Source: Gammaproteobacteria bacterium
GTDB taxonomy: Bacteria; Pseudomonadota; Gammaproteobacteria; Pseudomonadales; Azotimanducaceae
Reading direction: 5' to 3'
DNA: 38,137 bases
Assembly: GCA_026707905.1 (NCBI GenBank)
Contig: JAPOVY010000100.1
Span: forward strand, 1 to 38,137
Below the pieces are notes generated by a model. The model ran no database searches, had not been told where the DNA came from, and was given only the letters and a program-made list of their open reading frames with translations. The translations under genes were made by a program, and so were the position numbers. Position 1 is the stretch's first letter. Each line of letters starts with the position of its first letter. Shown here piece by piece: positions 28,601 through 36,971 of the stretch.

Positions 28601-28658
28601 ACGCGCCGGTCACTAGACTGGCTACTATTACGACAACCGAGAATCGGCTACACATCAT
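25653..28658 (-). CDS. TonB-dependent outer-membrane receptor
   Basis: This outer-membrane active transporter imports large or scarce ligands using TonB energy. With the start I chose (ATG at 28658, one of two adjacent ATGs) it has 1001 residues: a signal peptide ending TGAYA, a TonB-box-like region EELIVTGS, and a plug domain. The plug includes PLTILDKDTMDAVGATDAQEF, split here as PLTILDKDT and AVGATDAQEF, then LILLNGRRLL and VEVLRDGSSALYGSDAVAGV. A long beta-barrel rich in aromatic strands follows. The frame remains open to an ATG at 28808, which would put about 50 residues before the signal peptide. Adjacent TIM-barrel isomerase and Gfo/Idh genes suggest a carbohydrate or polyol ligand. 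Confidence 0.9.
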   Translation of the reverse strand: MMCSRFSVVVIVASLVTGAYANEIEEREDESSYEHVEELIVTGSYLKSSTSHSHSPLTILDKDTMDAVGATDAQEFIAQMTANTASLGNSASNWVGGDNSEGQASVNLRNLGSGATLILLNGRRLLRDNFDATGSSYVNIRSLLPNNVLDRVEVLRDGSSALYGSDAVAGVVNFLTSSGFHGWETELEFSSDHETGTQRDTLLSTKYGRSLDSGEFLVAASYLDREGLRIADRFERYGRSGLSSFGQPGRYVPLHQGGSGTPVNSNYWHPEGGPDTSSFSGSLPDLECEKVAAADGGMGTLGIHPRFSNICVYDYSSFFHIIRPTQNYKLHVEGSYNPSPTTTLSASWSIADHESYRGNSLYPDVTYRIIQRDHFGLQLDAARRGYEPVEYQALQRLLGGTASSTTRARPVDTDSVTTSYRSRFEFGATSEILIKAREWFLTTNLSRSRFEGTQVLPTDVRSDRMDLAFRGLGGPNCNPILDTAGSGNLGFGGCYYYNSFQTSVYDPVTGEAWDTNDANPWAANPELSVIEAARKYQNPASLLTWLHGTRTRDAELEQTVMDLMLTGEGVDLGHGALGIAIGVQYRKEIADFDFDRNSNRFNLSFLTGNSDWTSSVSSWALFAETSAAVHERIELRVAGRYEKFSVGGSDTFDPKVSALITATPSILIRSSWGTSYKIASLLQSGGSLTLFENTRDPFSNAPSLAYRSSLGDGNPELEPEVADAFNIGVSWESETISGLQVSLDHYRYEYENLITRERHQSLVDLDNSLRCPSGINHDINAPPLCGVYDHDGDGVPSVFSIGEGIPDKVIRREDGYLVHTIASYFNAPSLTVTGFDASIRYAWDSGDLGRFEIASEVNYATDYTITLADGTVTNGLGKRNITNSIGRSMPEYRIRNSLNWTRNRHAMNISSFSVSDYQDEGPQSDFLASYIGYWETIDGMTTVDAQYSVDLPEFLGSELALGIKNLLNKDPPWVNVDGAYDYYTHDPTGRVYYARFRISLQ

Positions 28659-28913
28659 GAGAGAGACTCGACGTATTGAATCAAGTTTCAAATCCAATGT
28701 GAGCCGCGCTAACTTCACGATTCGAAGCTTGTGCATTACCGCGCCAACATTGTGCACTGATCGATGAAGCGAGGCGGTACTCATATCGGTAATGCTTCGA
28801 TTTGACATTGACGGGAAATGTTCAAAATAAAATCGCTATTGAATCAGATTAGCGTCAAATGTCTATCGAAATATACGGATATGGCGCAAGGAATGTGAGG
28901 TCAATAAGGCGAC

Positions 28914-30077
28914 ATGGCAAAGTTACGAATGGGGATGATCGGCGGTGGGGAACGATCGTTTATAGGCGCCGTACATCGTATCGCGGCGGAACTTGATGGC
29001 CAGATTGAGCTTGTTGGCGGTGCTTTTTCTAGTGATCCGGATCGATCGAGACGATCAGGTGAATCACTATATGGATTGACGCCCGAACGGTGCTACGGCT
29101 CTTTCGACGAACTACTAACGAGTGAAACGTCGCGAGTAGCGGATGAGAGGATGCACTTCGTCGTCGTCGCGACGCCAAATAACGTTCACTATGCCCACGC
29201 GAAAGCCGCATTAGAGGCAGGTTTCCATGTGATGTCCGACAAACCCATGACTTATAGTCTGGACGAGGCACTTGATTTACGTGATACCGTGGCGCGGACG
29301 AAGAAAGTATTTGGGTTGACACATAACTACACCGGCTATCCAATGATCAAGGAAGCTCGACATCTAGTCCGAGGTGGTGCTTTTGGAAACGTGCGTCGAG
29401 TCAACATAGAGTACATTCAGGGCTGGTTAGCCACAGCTGAGGAAACCGGCGGAAATAAGCAAGCAGAATGGCGAACAGACCCGGCTCGTTCTGGTGCCGC
29501 GGGATGTATTGGTGATATAGGTACCCATGGTGAGAATCTTGCAGAATACGTGACGGGGCTTCGGATCGAATCGCTCTGTGCAGATCTGACGACGTTCGTT
29601 CCGGGACGTCGCCTTGACGACGATGGCAATGTACTGTTGCGGTTCGAAGGTGGTGCGAAAGGTGTCCTCTCCGCAAGTCAAATCGCCGTTGGCGTCGAGA
29701 ACGGTTTGACGTTACGAATATACGGCGAGATCGGAGGATTGGAATGGTCGCAGATGGAACCGAATTCGTTGATCGTCCGTTGGCCGGATCGCCCTTTTGA
29801 GGTTCGCCGAACGGGTGCTGCGGGCGTGTCGCCGCCGTCAATCGAAGCGAGTCGGATACCGGCAGGCCACCCTGAAGGCTTCTTAGAAGCGTTTGCGCTT
29901 CTCTATCGGAATTTCGCATCAGCCGTTCACGATGCGGAGTTGGGTAAGGAAATAAACTCAGAGGATTACGATTTCCCAAGTGTGAACGACGGTGTACGAG
30001 GAATGCAATTTATCGAAACCGTGGTAGCGAGTTCGAATCAAGGCGCGACGTGGCTTGAATTTCCTAAAGCCAGCTAG
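28914..30077 (+). CDS. Gfo/Idh/MocA family NAD(P)-dependent oxidoreductase
   Basis: The 387 residues show an N-terminal Rossmann fold, [17 protein letters not shown] (about 6-22), the loop [17 protein letters not shown] (about 84-100), and the catalytic DKPM (about 109-112, K110). In the C-terminal substrate domain, [13 protein letters not shown] supplies the conserved Asp and His. Such enzymes oxidise or reduce hydroxyl groups of sugars, inositols and amino sugars. The extended GGGxxSFIG nucleotide loop and the AEWRTDP insert match a subgroup common beside TIM-barrel isomerases. It is divergent from the TonB-dependent receptor, so both probably share the intergenic control region. AAGG a few bases before the ATG may serve as ribosome-binding site. 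Confidence 0.86.
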   Translation: MAKLRMGMIGGGERSFIGAVHRIAAELDGQIELVGGAFSSDPDRSRRSGESLYGLTPERCYGSFDELLTSETSRVADERMHFVVVATPNNVHYAHAKAALEAGFHVMSDKPMTYSLDEALDLRDTVARTKKVFGLTHNYTGYPMIKEARHLVRGGAFGNVRRVNIEYIQGWLATAEETGGNKQAEWRTDPARSGAAGCIGDIGTHGENLAEYVTGLRIESLCADLTTFVPGRRLDDDGNVLLRFEGGAKGVLSASQIAVGVENGLTLRIYGEIGGLEWSQMEPNSLIVRWPDRPFEVRRTGAAGVSPPSIEASRIPAGHPEGFLEAFALLYRNFASAVHDAELGKEINSEDYDFPSVNDGVRGMQFIETVVASSNQGATWLEFPKAS

Positions 30078-30245
30078 TTAGTATCCCACGCGTCAAAATT
30101 GAAGAGCGGAGTTGTCATTCAAGAGTGAAGCCTCGATTCAACCACTTATCGCATGAGCTAGTAGTGGCACTAAATCGCCTGTGTTCAAGGATAGCTGTCC
30201 GATGACCGATGTACTCATCGCATACGAGCGTCGGAAGTACCAAGT

Positions 30246-30257
30246 CCGAATATTCGG
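30246..30257. repeat. 12-base perfect palindrome upstream of the LRR-protease gene
   Basis: CCGAATATTCGG reads the same on both strands and ends nine bases before the GTG start of the large LRR-protease gene. Its length and location would suit an operator for a dimeric regulator, but a single 12-base palindrome can arise by chance. Confidence 0.3.
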
Positions 30258-30266
30258 TTACCGATA

Positions 30267-33200
30267 GTGAGTGTTTCACTGGTGTACGAGTTTTTCCACG
30301 CGGTCAGACGGATATCTACGGTCGGTCTATGCGTATTAACAGCGATACTTTTTTCCACGTGTGGTTGGAACGTATCCGCTCAAAGTTCGGGTGTCCAACA
30401 AGATCGAGCAGCGTTAGTCGCGCTATATGAGGCAACGGATGGTGCGAATTGGTCAGTCAACACGAACTGGTTATCTGACGCACCAATCGGAGATTGGTAC
30501 GGCGTAAGCACGGACTCGGCAGGTCGCGTTGTGAGTCTGTACCTCAAAGGACGACCGGGGAGTTTTGGTCGAGAGTCAACGTCTCACGGACTTTCGGGAC
30601 GATTGCCGTCTGAGTTAGGCGACCTTGAGTACCTTACCACTCTGATCTTAGGAATCAACAGCATCAGCGGGGGAATTCCGAAGGAACTCGGCAATCTGAC
30701 TCGGTTGACTCAGCTAAACCTAGAAGACAATAGTCTGGATGGGGATCTCCCGGTTGAAATCAGTCAGCTCCAGAGATTAACGACTCTCCGCCTCGCGAAC
30801 AACCAGCTAACGGGGCGAATTCCTCCTGAAATCGGAAGTCTCGACAGGCTTACATCTCTCGATTTAAGTGGTAATAGGTTTACAGGGCGAATCCCAGCTG
30901 AACTAGGTCAGTTAACCCAGTTAACCATACTCTTGCTCGCCGAGAACTTCCTATTCGGGGACATACCGGATGAGCTCGGACTCCTAACGAAACTGCGACG
31001 CCTTGAAATTGACCGAAATAGCCTGTCGGGATCAATTCCCGATTGGATCGGTGATCTCGAAGACTTGACGTACCTGTCTGCGTGGGACAACAACCTAAAT
31101 GGCGAAGTTCCAGCGAGCATCGGTAACCTGAGCGAATTGACTGAGCTGGATCTTGCTTGGAACTTCATCACCGGTTCGCTGCCCAGCGAGATCGGAAAAC
31201 TTGAGAAACTAGAGTTTCTTGATGTTAGTCGAAACGAGCTTAGTGGTCGGATTAATCCGCAACTCACGAAACTCTCAAACCTCGCATTTCTAAATCTCAG
31301 CGACAACGATTTGGTCGGACCAGTAATTTCGGGATTACGGAACATGCCAAATCTACAAATTCTGTATCTCCGTAATAACAATCTTTCAGGGCCAGTTCCA
31401 ACTCGATTTGTAGACGCACCGAATATCCTGCTCTTCAGCATCAGCGGTAATCAAGTCTGTATTCCAGGTACACACAGTTTCGTCTTTTGGTTAGAGAGCG
31501 TGCTAATCCACGACATATATTCGTTGACATTCTGCAATGCAACAGATCGGACGATATTAGAGAGGTTTTTCGAGGACACGGATGGCGACAGTTGGACGGA
31601 AGCAATCGGTTGGGGGGACGCAGACGTAGCGTTGGAGCGGTGGTACGGCATCGAAACAGACTTGCTAGGTAGAGTCGTTTCCATGGATCTTGGCAGCAAT
31701 GGATTGGTAGGAAAGCTACCGTTGGATTTAGGGTACCTCTCACAACTCAGGAGCTTGAATCTACAGGATAACCGACTAGAAGGTCGCTTACCGCTTTCAT
31801 TGCGTCGAACCGGATTACGCGCATTTCAATTTACGAATACAGAACTGTGCGTACCGTTAGAACTTGAATTTAAGTCTTGGTTAGACGAATCAGTCGAATA
31901 TGAAGGGACAGGTCAGGCGTGTGACCCGCTAACCGAGCGCGACGTCATGACTATGTTTTACGAAGAGACGGAAGGCAATTCTTGGTCCGAAGCGTCGAAC
32001 TGGCTCTCCGATGAGCCCCTCGATGAATGGCATGGTGTAACTGTAGACGAAGACGGTCAGGTGACGTCGATAGAAATCGCGGGAAACAATCTAACGGGCA
32101 CCATTCCACTTGAGCTTGCGCAACTGTCTAGGCTTCAGACGCTCAATCTCCAATTCAATGCGTTAAGTGGTTCGATACCGTCCGAACTAGGTGAGTTAAC
32201 CCATTTAACGTCAATCAATCTCGGGTTTAACGGTCTTCACGGGTCTATTCCCGATGAACTTGGTAATCTCACGAACCTTACTCATCTCAACCTTTCATAT
32301 AACCGTTTGTCCGGTGCGATTCCACCCGAATTAGGTAATCTTCAGAATCTCGGAACCTTAGAGCTTTCTGGGAATATCCTCGTAGGGACCATTCCCCCGG
32401 AAATTTCGAACCTCTCAAACCTTGAGATTCTCTCCCTCGGACAAAACCAGCTTCAAGGTCGAATTCCTGCTGAACTAGGTGAACTACAAAATCTAATTGC
32501 CCTTCGTGTCCAGGTCAACGGCTTAAGCGGAGCAATTCCGATGGAGTTAGGTAATCTCACGGAACTAGCAAGTTTATGGTTGAGCAACAACGATTTCACA
32601 GGTGAGGTCCCGATGCAGATCGGTTCACTTACTAATCTGCGGTCATTAACCCTGGATTTCAATCGACTTAGTGGGGAGATCCCTGAAGCGTTAGGAAACT
32701 TAAGTCAGTTGCAGCGTGTTAGGCTCGGTTACAACAGATTCGAAGGCGAAATCCCTAATGAGTTTGGCAACTTAACACAGATGAGATCACTTTCGGTGGC
32801 AGGAAATCGACTGTCGGGAGAGATTCCTAGTGAACTCGGTCATCTTGACGAGATCGAGGAGCTGTACCTTCAATATAACGAATTGTCAGGTGAAATCCCT
32901 TCCGAACTCGGTGATTTGACCAGCCTTCAAATACTCGAGTTAAATGACAATGACCTGTCTGGTCAATTACCAAACGATCTCGGTAACTTGACGTCGCTTG
33001 AGAGTCTCTATCTACATGAGAACGACTTCACAGGTTCGATACCGCCGGAATTCGGCGGACTCACGCAACTTAGGAATTTCACCCTGAGCGGAAACAGAGC
33101 TTTATCTGGTCCAATACCTATCGAACTAACAGCACTCTCGCGGATCGAGGTGTTTCTGACGGTAGACACCGATATTTGTCTTCCTGCGGACACAGCTTTT

Positions 33201-34712
33201 GCAGAGTGGTTGATTCGCGTCTATCAGCGCAGGATTAGCAGTTGCGAGTCTCGTGGACCGCTTCTCGCCTTCTTAACTCAACCGGTGCAGTCTCATGAGT
33301 TCCCTGTACCGTTGGTTGCCAGCGAAAGAGCGTTATTACGCGTATTCCCCAATAATTCGGATGCCGCGAATTTGTCAATCCCGGACGTTCGTGCGCGTTT
33401 CTATCTTGATGACCAGGAAATTCATTCAGTGGATATTTCTTCGAGAGTGCTAGCTACGTCCACCGCAAATCCAGGAAATCTGGAAAGTTCAGCTAACGTC
33501 GAGATTCCTGGGTCAGTGATGCGCTCGGGCTTGGAGCTCGTGATCGAAACCGATTCCGTCGCGGATGCCAATTCCAATGCTCAAACAATGAGCGAGACGC
33601 GACTACCAATCGAAGTACATGAACTACCTGACTTCGAGTTGACGCTAATACCGTTCGTTGAGGAACACTCAACTGACCATTCAATAGTCGATTTGGTCAA
33701 TGCGATGGCGGCGAACCCGTACGAACATGAACTGTTTGAAGCGACGCGTACCTTGCTACCCATCGCTAATCTGAACGTCACGGCTCACGAACCCGTCGTT
33801 TCTTCGAGCGTGGACGCGGTCGCGCTACTCGTCGAAACCTCAGTAATTCGGGCGATGGAAGGTGGAACAGGGTATTACATGGGCATGAAGTCTGAAATCG
33901 CAGGTCCGGTATTGGGTGTCGCTTATATTCGTGGGCGTGACAGTTTCTCTAGACCGCTCTCCGATACGATCGCACATGAATTAGGGCACAATCTCAGTCT
34001 AAGGCACGCGCCTTGCGGTGGTCCCGCCGGGGTCGACGGTTCATTCCCATACGAAGATGGTTCTGTAGGGACATGGGGGTATGACTTCAGGGGTAGTGGG
34101 TCAGTGGTTCAACCTTCCAGACCTGATCTAATGTCCTATTGCGACCCGAGCTGGATTAGTGACTATCACTTTTCTAACGCCTTTCGTTATCGATTATTTC
34201 TAGCGCACGATGAGGAGCAAACAATCTCTGCAGCTAGACGATCATTGCTAGTCTGGGGTGGACAACACCCAAGCGGTGAGATCGTGCTAAATCCGTCTTT
34301 TCTTGTTCACGCACCTACCAGACTTCCAGATACTCGCGGTGAATTTGAGCTTAATGGTCTTGATTCCAGAGGTGAACTATTGTTCTCTGTGAACTTCGAC
34401 ATGCAAGTCGTCGCTGATAGCGAGAGGCACAAGAGTTTTGCCTTCGTGATTCCGCTCGAATCAGTTTGGGAACGTGACCTACATGCAGTTGCACTAAATG
34501 GACCGGATGGAACGACGGCGATCGATGTAGATGGTGGCGCATCGATGTCGCTAATACGTAATCCAATTACACGTCAGATTAGAGGCATTCTTAGTACGCC
34601 AAGGGACGCTCCCACTGAGCGAGTTGAAGATATCGTCGAACGCGCCTCGGCGCGAGGTTTGGAGGTTCTGTTTAGCCGCGGCTCATCCGACGCAGCTATC
34701 TCGAATCGGTAG
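30267..34712 (+). CDS. Secreted leucine-rich-repeat protein with C-terminal metzincin-like zinc protease domain
   Basis: The 1481-residue protein begins with a secretion signal (about 14-38, ending NVSAQ). It has three LRR modules, each with an N-cap of the type ATDGANW...NWL...WYGV and a C-cap with a cysteine pair (C398/C423, C528/C552, C971/C993). The modules have about 12, 3 and 15 repeats of the plant-like form L-x-x-N-x-L-x-G-x-I-P. A beta-rich segment (about 996-1120) leads to a protease domain with HELGHNLSLRH (H1237, E1238, H1241, H1247) and LMSYC (M1289), the metzincin zinc site and Met-turn. It is probably a secreted protein-degrading or surface-interaction factor. The start is GTG at 30267; a GTG at 30282 is possible. 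No clear ribosome-binding site is seen. Confidence 0.88.
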   Translation: MSVSLVYEFFHAVRRISTVGLCVLTAILFSTCGWNVSAQSSGVQQDRAALVALYEATDGANWSVNTNWLSDAPIGDWYGVSTDSAGRVVSLYLKGRPGSFGRESTSHGLSGRLPSELGDLEYLTTLILGINSISGGIPKELGNLTRLTQLNLEDNSLDGDLPVEISQLQRLTTLRLANNQLTGRIPPEIGSLDRLTSLDLSGNRFTGRIPAELGQLTQLTILLLAENFLFGDIPDELGLLTKLRRLEIDRNSLSGSIPDWIGDLEDLTYLSAWDNNLNGEVPASIGNLSELTELDLAWNFITGSLPSEIGKLEKLEFLDVSRNELSGRINPQLTKLSNLAFLNLSDNDLVGPVISGLRNMPNLQILYLRNNNLSGPVPTRFVDAPNILLFSISGNQVCIPGTHSFVFWLESVLIHDIYSLTFCNATDRTILERFFEDTDGDSWTEAIGWGDADVALERWYGIETDLLGRVVSMDLGSNGLVGKLPLDLGYLSQLRSLNLQDNRLEGRLPLSLRRTGLRAFQFTNTELCVPLELEFKSWLDESVEYEGTGQACDPLTERDVMTMFYEETEGNSWSEASNWLSDEPLDEWHGVTVDEDGQVTSIEIAGNNLTGTIPLELAQLSRLQTLNLQFNALSGSIPSELGELTHLTSINLGFNGLHGSIPDELGNLTNLTHLNLSYNRLSGAIPPELGNLQNLGTLELSGNILVGTIPPEISNLSNLEILSLGQNQLQGRIPAELGELQNLIALRVQVNGLSGAIPMELGNLTELASLWLSNNDFTGEVPMQIGSLTNLRSLTLDFNRLSGEIPEALGNLSQLQRVRLGYNRFEGEIPNEFGNLTQMRSLSVAGNRLSGEIPSELGHLDEIEELYLQYNELSGEIPSELGDLTSLQILELNDNDLSGQLPNDLGNLTSLESLYLHENDFTGSIPPEFGGLTQLRNFTLSGNRALSGPIPIELTALSRIEVFLTVDTDICLPADTAFAEWLIRVYQRRISSCESRGPLLAFLTQPVQSHEFPVPLVASERALLRVFPNNSDAANLSIPDVRARFYLDDQEIHSVDISSRVLATSTANPGNLESSANVEIPGSVMRSGLELVIETDSVADANSNAQTMSETRLPIEVHELPDFELTLIPFVEEHSTDHSIVDLVNAMAANPYEHELFEATRTLLPIANLNVTAHEPVVSSSVDAVALLVETSVIRAMEGGTGYYMGMKSEIAGPVLGVAYIRGRDSFSRPLSDTIAHELGHNLSLRHAPCGGPAGVDGSFPYEDGSVGTWGYDFRGSGSVVQPSRPDLMSYCDPSWISDYHFSNAFRYRLFLAHDEEQTISAARRSLLVWGGQHPSGEIVLNPSFLVHAPTRLPDTRGEFELNGLDSRGELLFSVNFDMQVVADSERHKSFAFVIPLESVWERDLHAVALNGPDGTTAIDVDGGASMSLIRNPITRQIRGILSTPRDAPTERVEDIVERASARGLEVLFSRGSSDAAISNR

Positions 34713-34917
34713 AGCACGACGTCGAGGAAGTACGAACCTCACAGACCGGCTAGTGCTAAAGAGCACATCAATTAGCTGCTGCAAGACGGTCCGACCATGC
34801 GCTCTTAAAAACGCACCAAATACGATGAGCACTCGGGCTAGCGATATTCTGCGATATCGTGGGATGAACATACGCGCAAACCGATAATTTCGAGCTATCA
34901 ATAAAGGGCAGCTTGGC

Positions 34918-35973
34918 ATGAAGACACTTCGAGGTCCAGCGATTTTTCTTGCGCAGTTTATGGCTGACGAGGAACCGTTCGACAATATTGAATCAATGGC
35001 GACTTGGGCTAGTAATCTTGGTTTCAAAGGGATTCAAGTACCGATCGGAAATCCAAGTTTTATTGATGTTGCCAGAGCAGCGGAAAGCAAGGACTATTGC
35101 GATGAGCTCCGTGGTAAAGTGGCAGAACACGGAGTTGAGATTACGGAGCTATCAACACACTTGGAGGGTCAGCTCGTAGCAGTTCATCCGGTGTATGACG
35201 AGCTTTTTGATGGTTTTGCCCCTGAGGCAATGCGAAAGAACCCTAAAGCGCGAACGGAATGGGCGATCAATCAAGTCAAACTTGCTGCTAAAGCGAGTCA
35301 AAACCTAGGCTTAACAGCACATGTCACGTTCTCAGGTGCGTTCCTATGGCCGATGGTCTATCCTTGGCCGCAGCGTCCGTCGGGGTTGGTTGACGCTGGA
35401 TTCGAGGAAATTGCAAAGCGTTGGCGTCCAATATTGGACGTATTCGAAGAGTGCGGTGTCGATTGTTGTTATGAGATACACCCAGGCGAGGACCTACACG
35501 ACGGTGTCACGTTCGAGCGTTTCCTTGTTGAAGTCGACGATCACCCGCGTGCGAACATCCTTTACGACCCAAGTCACTTTGTTTTGCAGCAGCTTGACTA
35601 TCTGGCGTTCATTGATATTTACCACGAGCGCATAAAGATGTTCCATGTAAAAGACGCTGAATTCAATGCATCTGGTAAGCAAGGCGTCTATGGTGGCTAT
35701 CAAGATTGGGTGGATCGCGCAGGACGTTTTCGATCGTTAGGTGACGGTCAGGTGGACTTCAAGTCGATTTTCTCAAAGTTCGCGGCGTATGACTTTGACG
35801 GTTGGGCAGTGCTCGAGTGGGAGTGCTGCTTGAAGCATCAAGAAGACGGCGCTCGTGAAGGGGCCGAATTCATAAACGAACACATCATCCGAGTCACCGA
35901 GAAAGCGTTCGATGACTTCGCTTCGTCTGGCACAGACGAGAACGCTAATCGTCGCGTCCTAGGTCTCGGCTAA
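34918..35973 (+). CDS. Sugar phosphate isomerase/epimerase (xylose-isomerase-like TIM barrel)
   Basis: The 351-residue protein is a larger member of the same superfamily as the gene at 24786 but not a close copy. Expected metal-site strands are visible: LGFKGIQVPI, ITELSTHLEG, CCYEIHPGED (the conserved Glu), ILYDPSHF (Asp and His), MFHVKDAEF and WAVLEWECC. The long loop after GAFLWPMVYPWP and the VYGGYQDWVDRAGRFRS insert match the subgroup found with Gfo/Idh/MocA dehydrogenases in sugar or inositol catabolism. It is cytoplasmic. An AAAGGG about ten bases before the ATG is the likely ribosome-binding site. The specific substrate is unknown. Confidence 0.85.
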   Translation: MKTLRGPAIFLAQFMADEEPFDNIESMATWASNLGFKGIQVPIGNPSFIDVARAAESKDYCDELRGKVAEHGVEITELSTHLEGQLVAVHPVYDELFDGFAPEAMRKNPKARTEWAINQVKLAAKASQNLGLTAHVTFSGAFLWPMVYPWPQRPSGLVDAGFEEIAKRWRPILDVFEECGVDCCYEIHPGEDLHDGVTFERFLVEVDDHPRANILYDPSHFVLQQLDYLAFIDIYHERIKMFHVKDAEFNASGKQGVYGGYQDWVDRAGRFRSLGDGQVDFKSIFSKFAAYDFDGWAVLEWECCLKHQEDGAREGAEFINEHIIRVTEKAFDDFASSGTDENANRRVLGLG

Positions 35974-36004
35974 GTCACTCATTCACATTTAGTTCGAGTA
36001 CCAA

Positions 36005-36904
36005 ATGACAGAACTCGTCGTAGCTAGCTCACGCCTACACGACTTCATCTCAATCACGAAACCTCGCGTCATTCTTTTGATGCTTGTGTGTTCGCTCGTA
36101 GGTATGTTGCTCGCTACGCCACCGGTGCCGCCGATCTCTTTAATGGTTTTCGGCATTCTTGGTATCGCGCTTGTTGCAGGATCTGCGGCAGTTATCAATC
36201 ATGTCGCGGATGCACAGATTGATCGCACGATGGCACGTACCGATGCACGTCCGATCGCAACAGGGCGGATTCGCGCGCGCGAGGCGCTCGCGTTCGCCGC
36301 AATCCTTGGCGCTTCGGGGTTGGTGATATTGTTTTTCTTCGTCAATCCACTGTCCGCATGGCTGAACTTCGCCTCATGGATTGGCTACGCCGTAGTGTAC
36401 ACAATGTATCTCAAGCATGCGACGTCGCAGAACATCGTGCTGGGAGGGCTATTCGGCGCAGCTCCACCGCTCTTGGGCTGGACTGCGGTAACGAATTCGA
36501 TCTCGTTGGACCCGGTTTTGCTAGTTTTGATCATCTTCGTTTGGACGCCGCCTCACTTTTGGGCATTGGCACTCGATCGAAGAGATGAATATGCGAAAGC
36601 GCGGGTACCGATGCTTCCGAACACGCATGGTGTTCAACATACGACGAAGCAAATCGTTTGGTATACCTTGGTGCTCGTTATTGTTAGTGCAACACCAAGT
36701 CTCTTGGGTTCGAGCGGATTGGTATATCTATGCGCTGCCGCATTACTTGGTGGCGCGTTTTTAGCATTTTCGGTGGCATTGCTAAGACGGCCGTATTCAA
36801 TGCTGAGCCGACGCACGTTTAGATACTCAATCGTCTATCTAAACCTATTGTTTTGTGCTGTCCTATTGGACCACTTCTTAATTGTGTTCGGCGTTTTAGC
36901 TTAG
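36005..36904 (+). CDS. ctaB: Protoheme IX farnesyltransferase (heme O synthase)
   Basis: CtaB (CyoE) adds a farnesyl group to heme B to make heme O for terminal oxidases. The 299 residues form about eight or nine membrane helices with the two prenyltransferase motifs: INHVADAQIDRTMARTDARP (about 64-83, D69 and D73) and WTPPHFWALALDRRDEYAKA (about 180-199). YLKHATSQNIVLGGLFGA between them is also characteristic. The ATG at 36005 gives the normal family length. It is 31 bases after the sugar isomerase gene and no cytochrome oxidase genes are visible, so it is detached from the usual cox or cyo cluster. It converges on proS. Confidence 0.94.
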   Translation: MTELVVASSRLHDFISITKPRVILLMLVCSLVGMLLATPPVPPISLMVFGILGIALVAGSAAVINHVADAQIDRTMARTDARPIATGRIRAREALAFAAILGASGLVILFFFVNPLSAWLNFASWIGYAVVYTMYLKHATSQNIVLGGLFGAAPPLLGWTAVTNSISLDPVLLVLIIFVWTPPHFWALALDRRDEYAKARVPMLPNTHGVQHTTKQIVWYTLVLVIVSATPSLLGSSGLVYLCAAALLGGAFLAFSVALLRRPYSMLSRRTFRYSIVYLNLLFCAVLLDHFLIVFGVLA

Positions 36905-36971
36905 CAAGGTAACGTGGAGTGAGCGGATCTCTATTGCCTAGTTGGATGTGAGAAGCGGCAGATACGCTCTT

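Noticed and set aside
29401-29979. Long reverse-strand open frame opposite the Gfo/Idh/MocA gene
   Set aside because: It is antisense to a well-supported gene, is rich in Arg, Pro and Ser, and has no recognisable fold.
30600-33160. Nucleotide-level tandem repeat or assembly artefact in the LRR gene
   Set aside because: The repeats are conserved in protein pattern but diverged in base sequence, so they are genuine LRR units and not a collapsed or duplicated DNA repeat.
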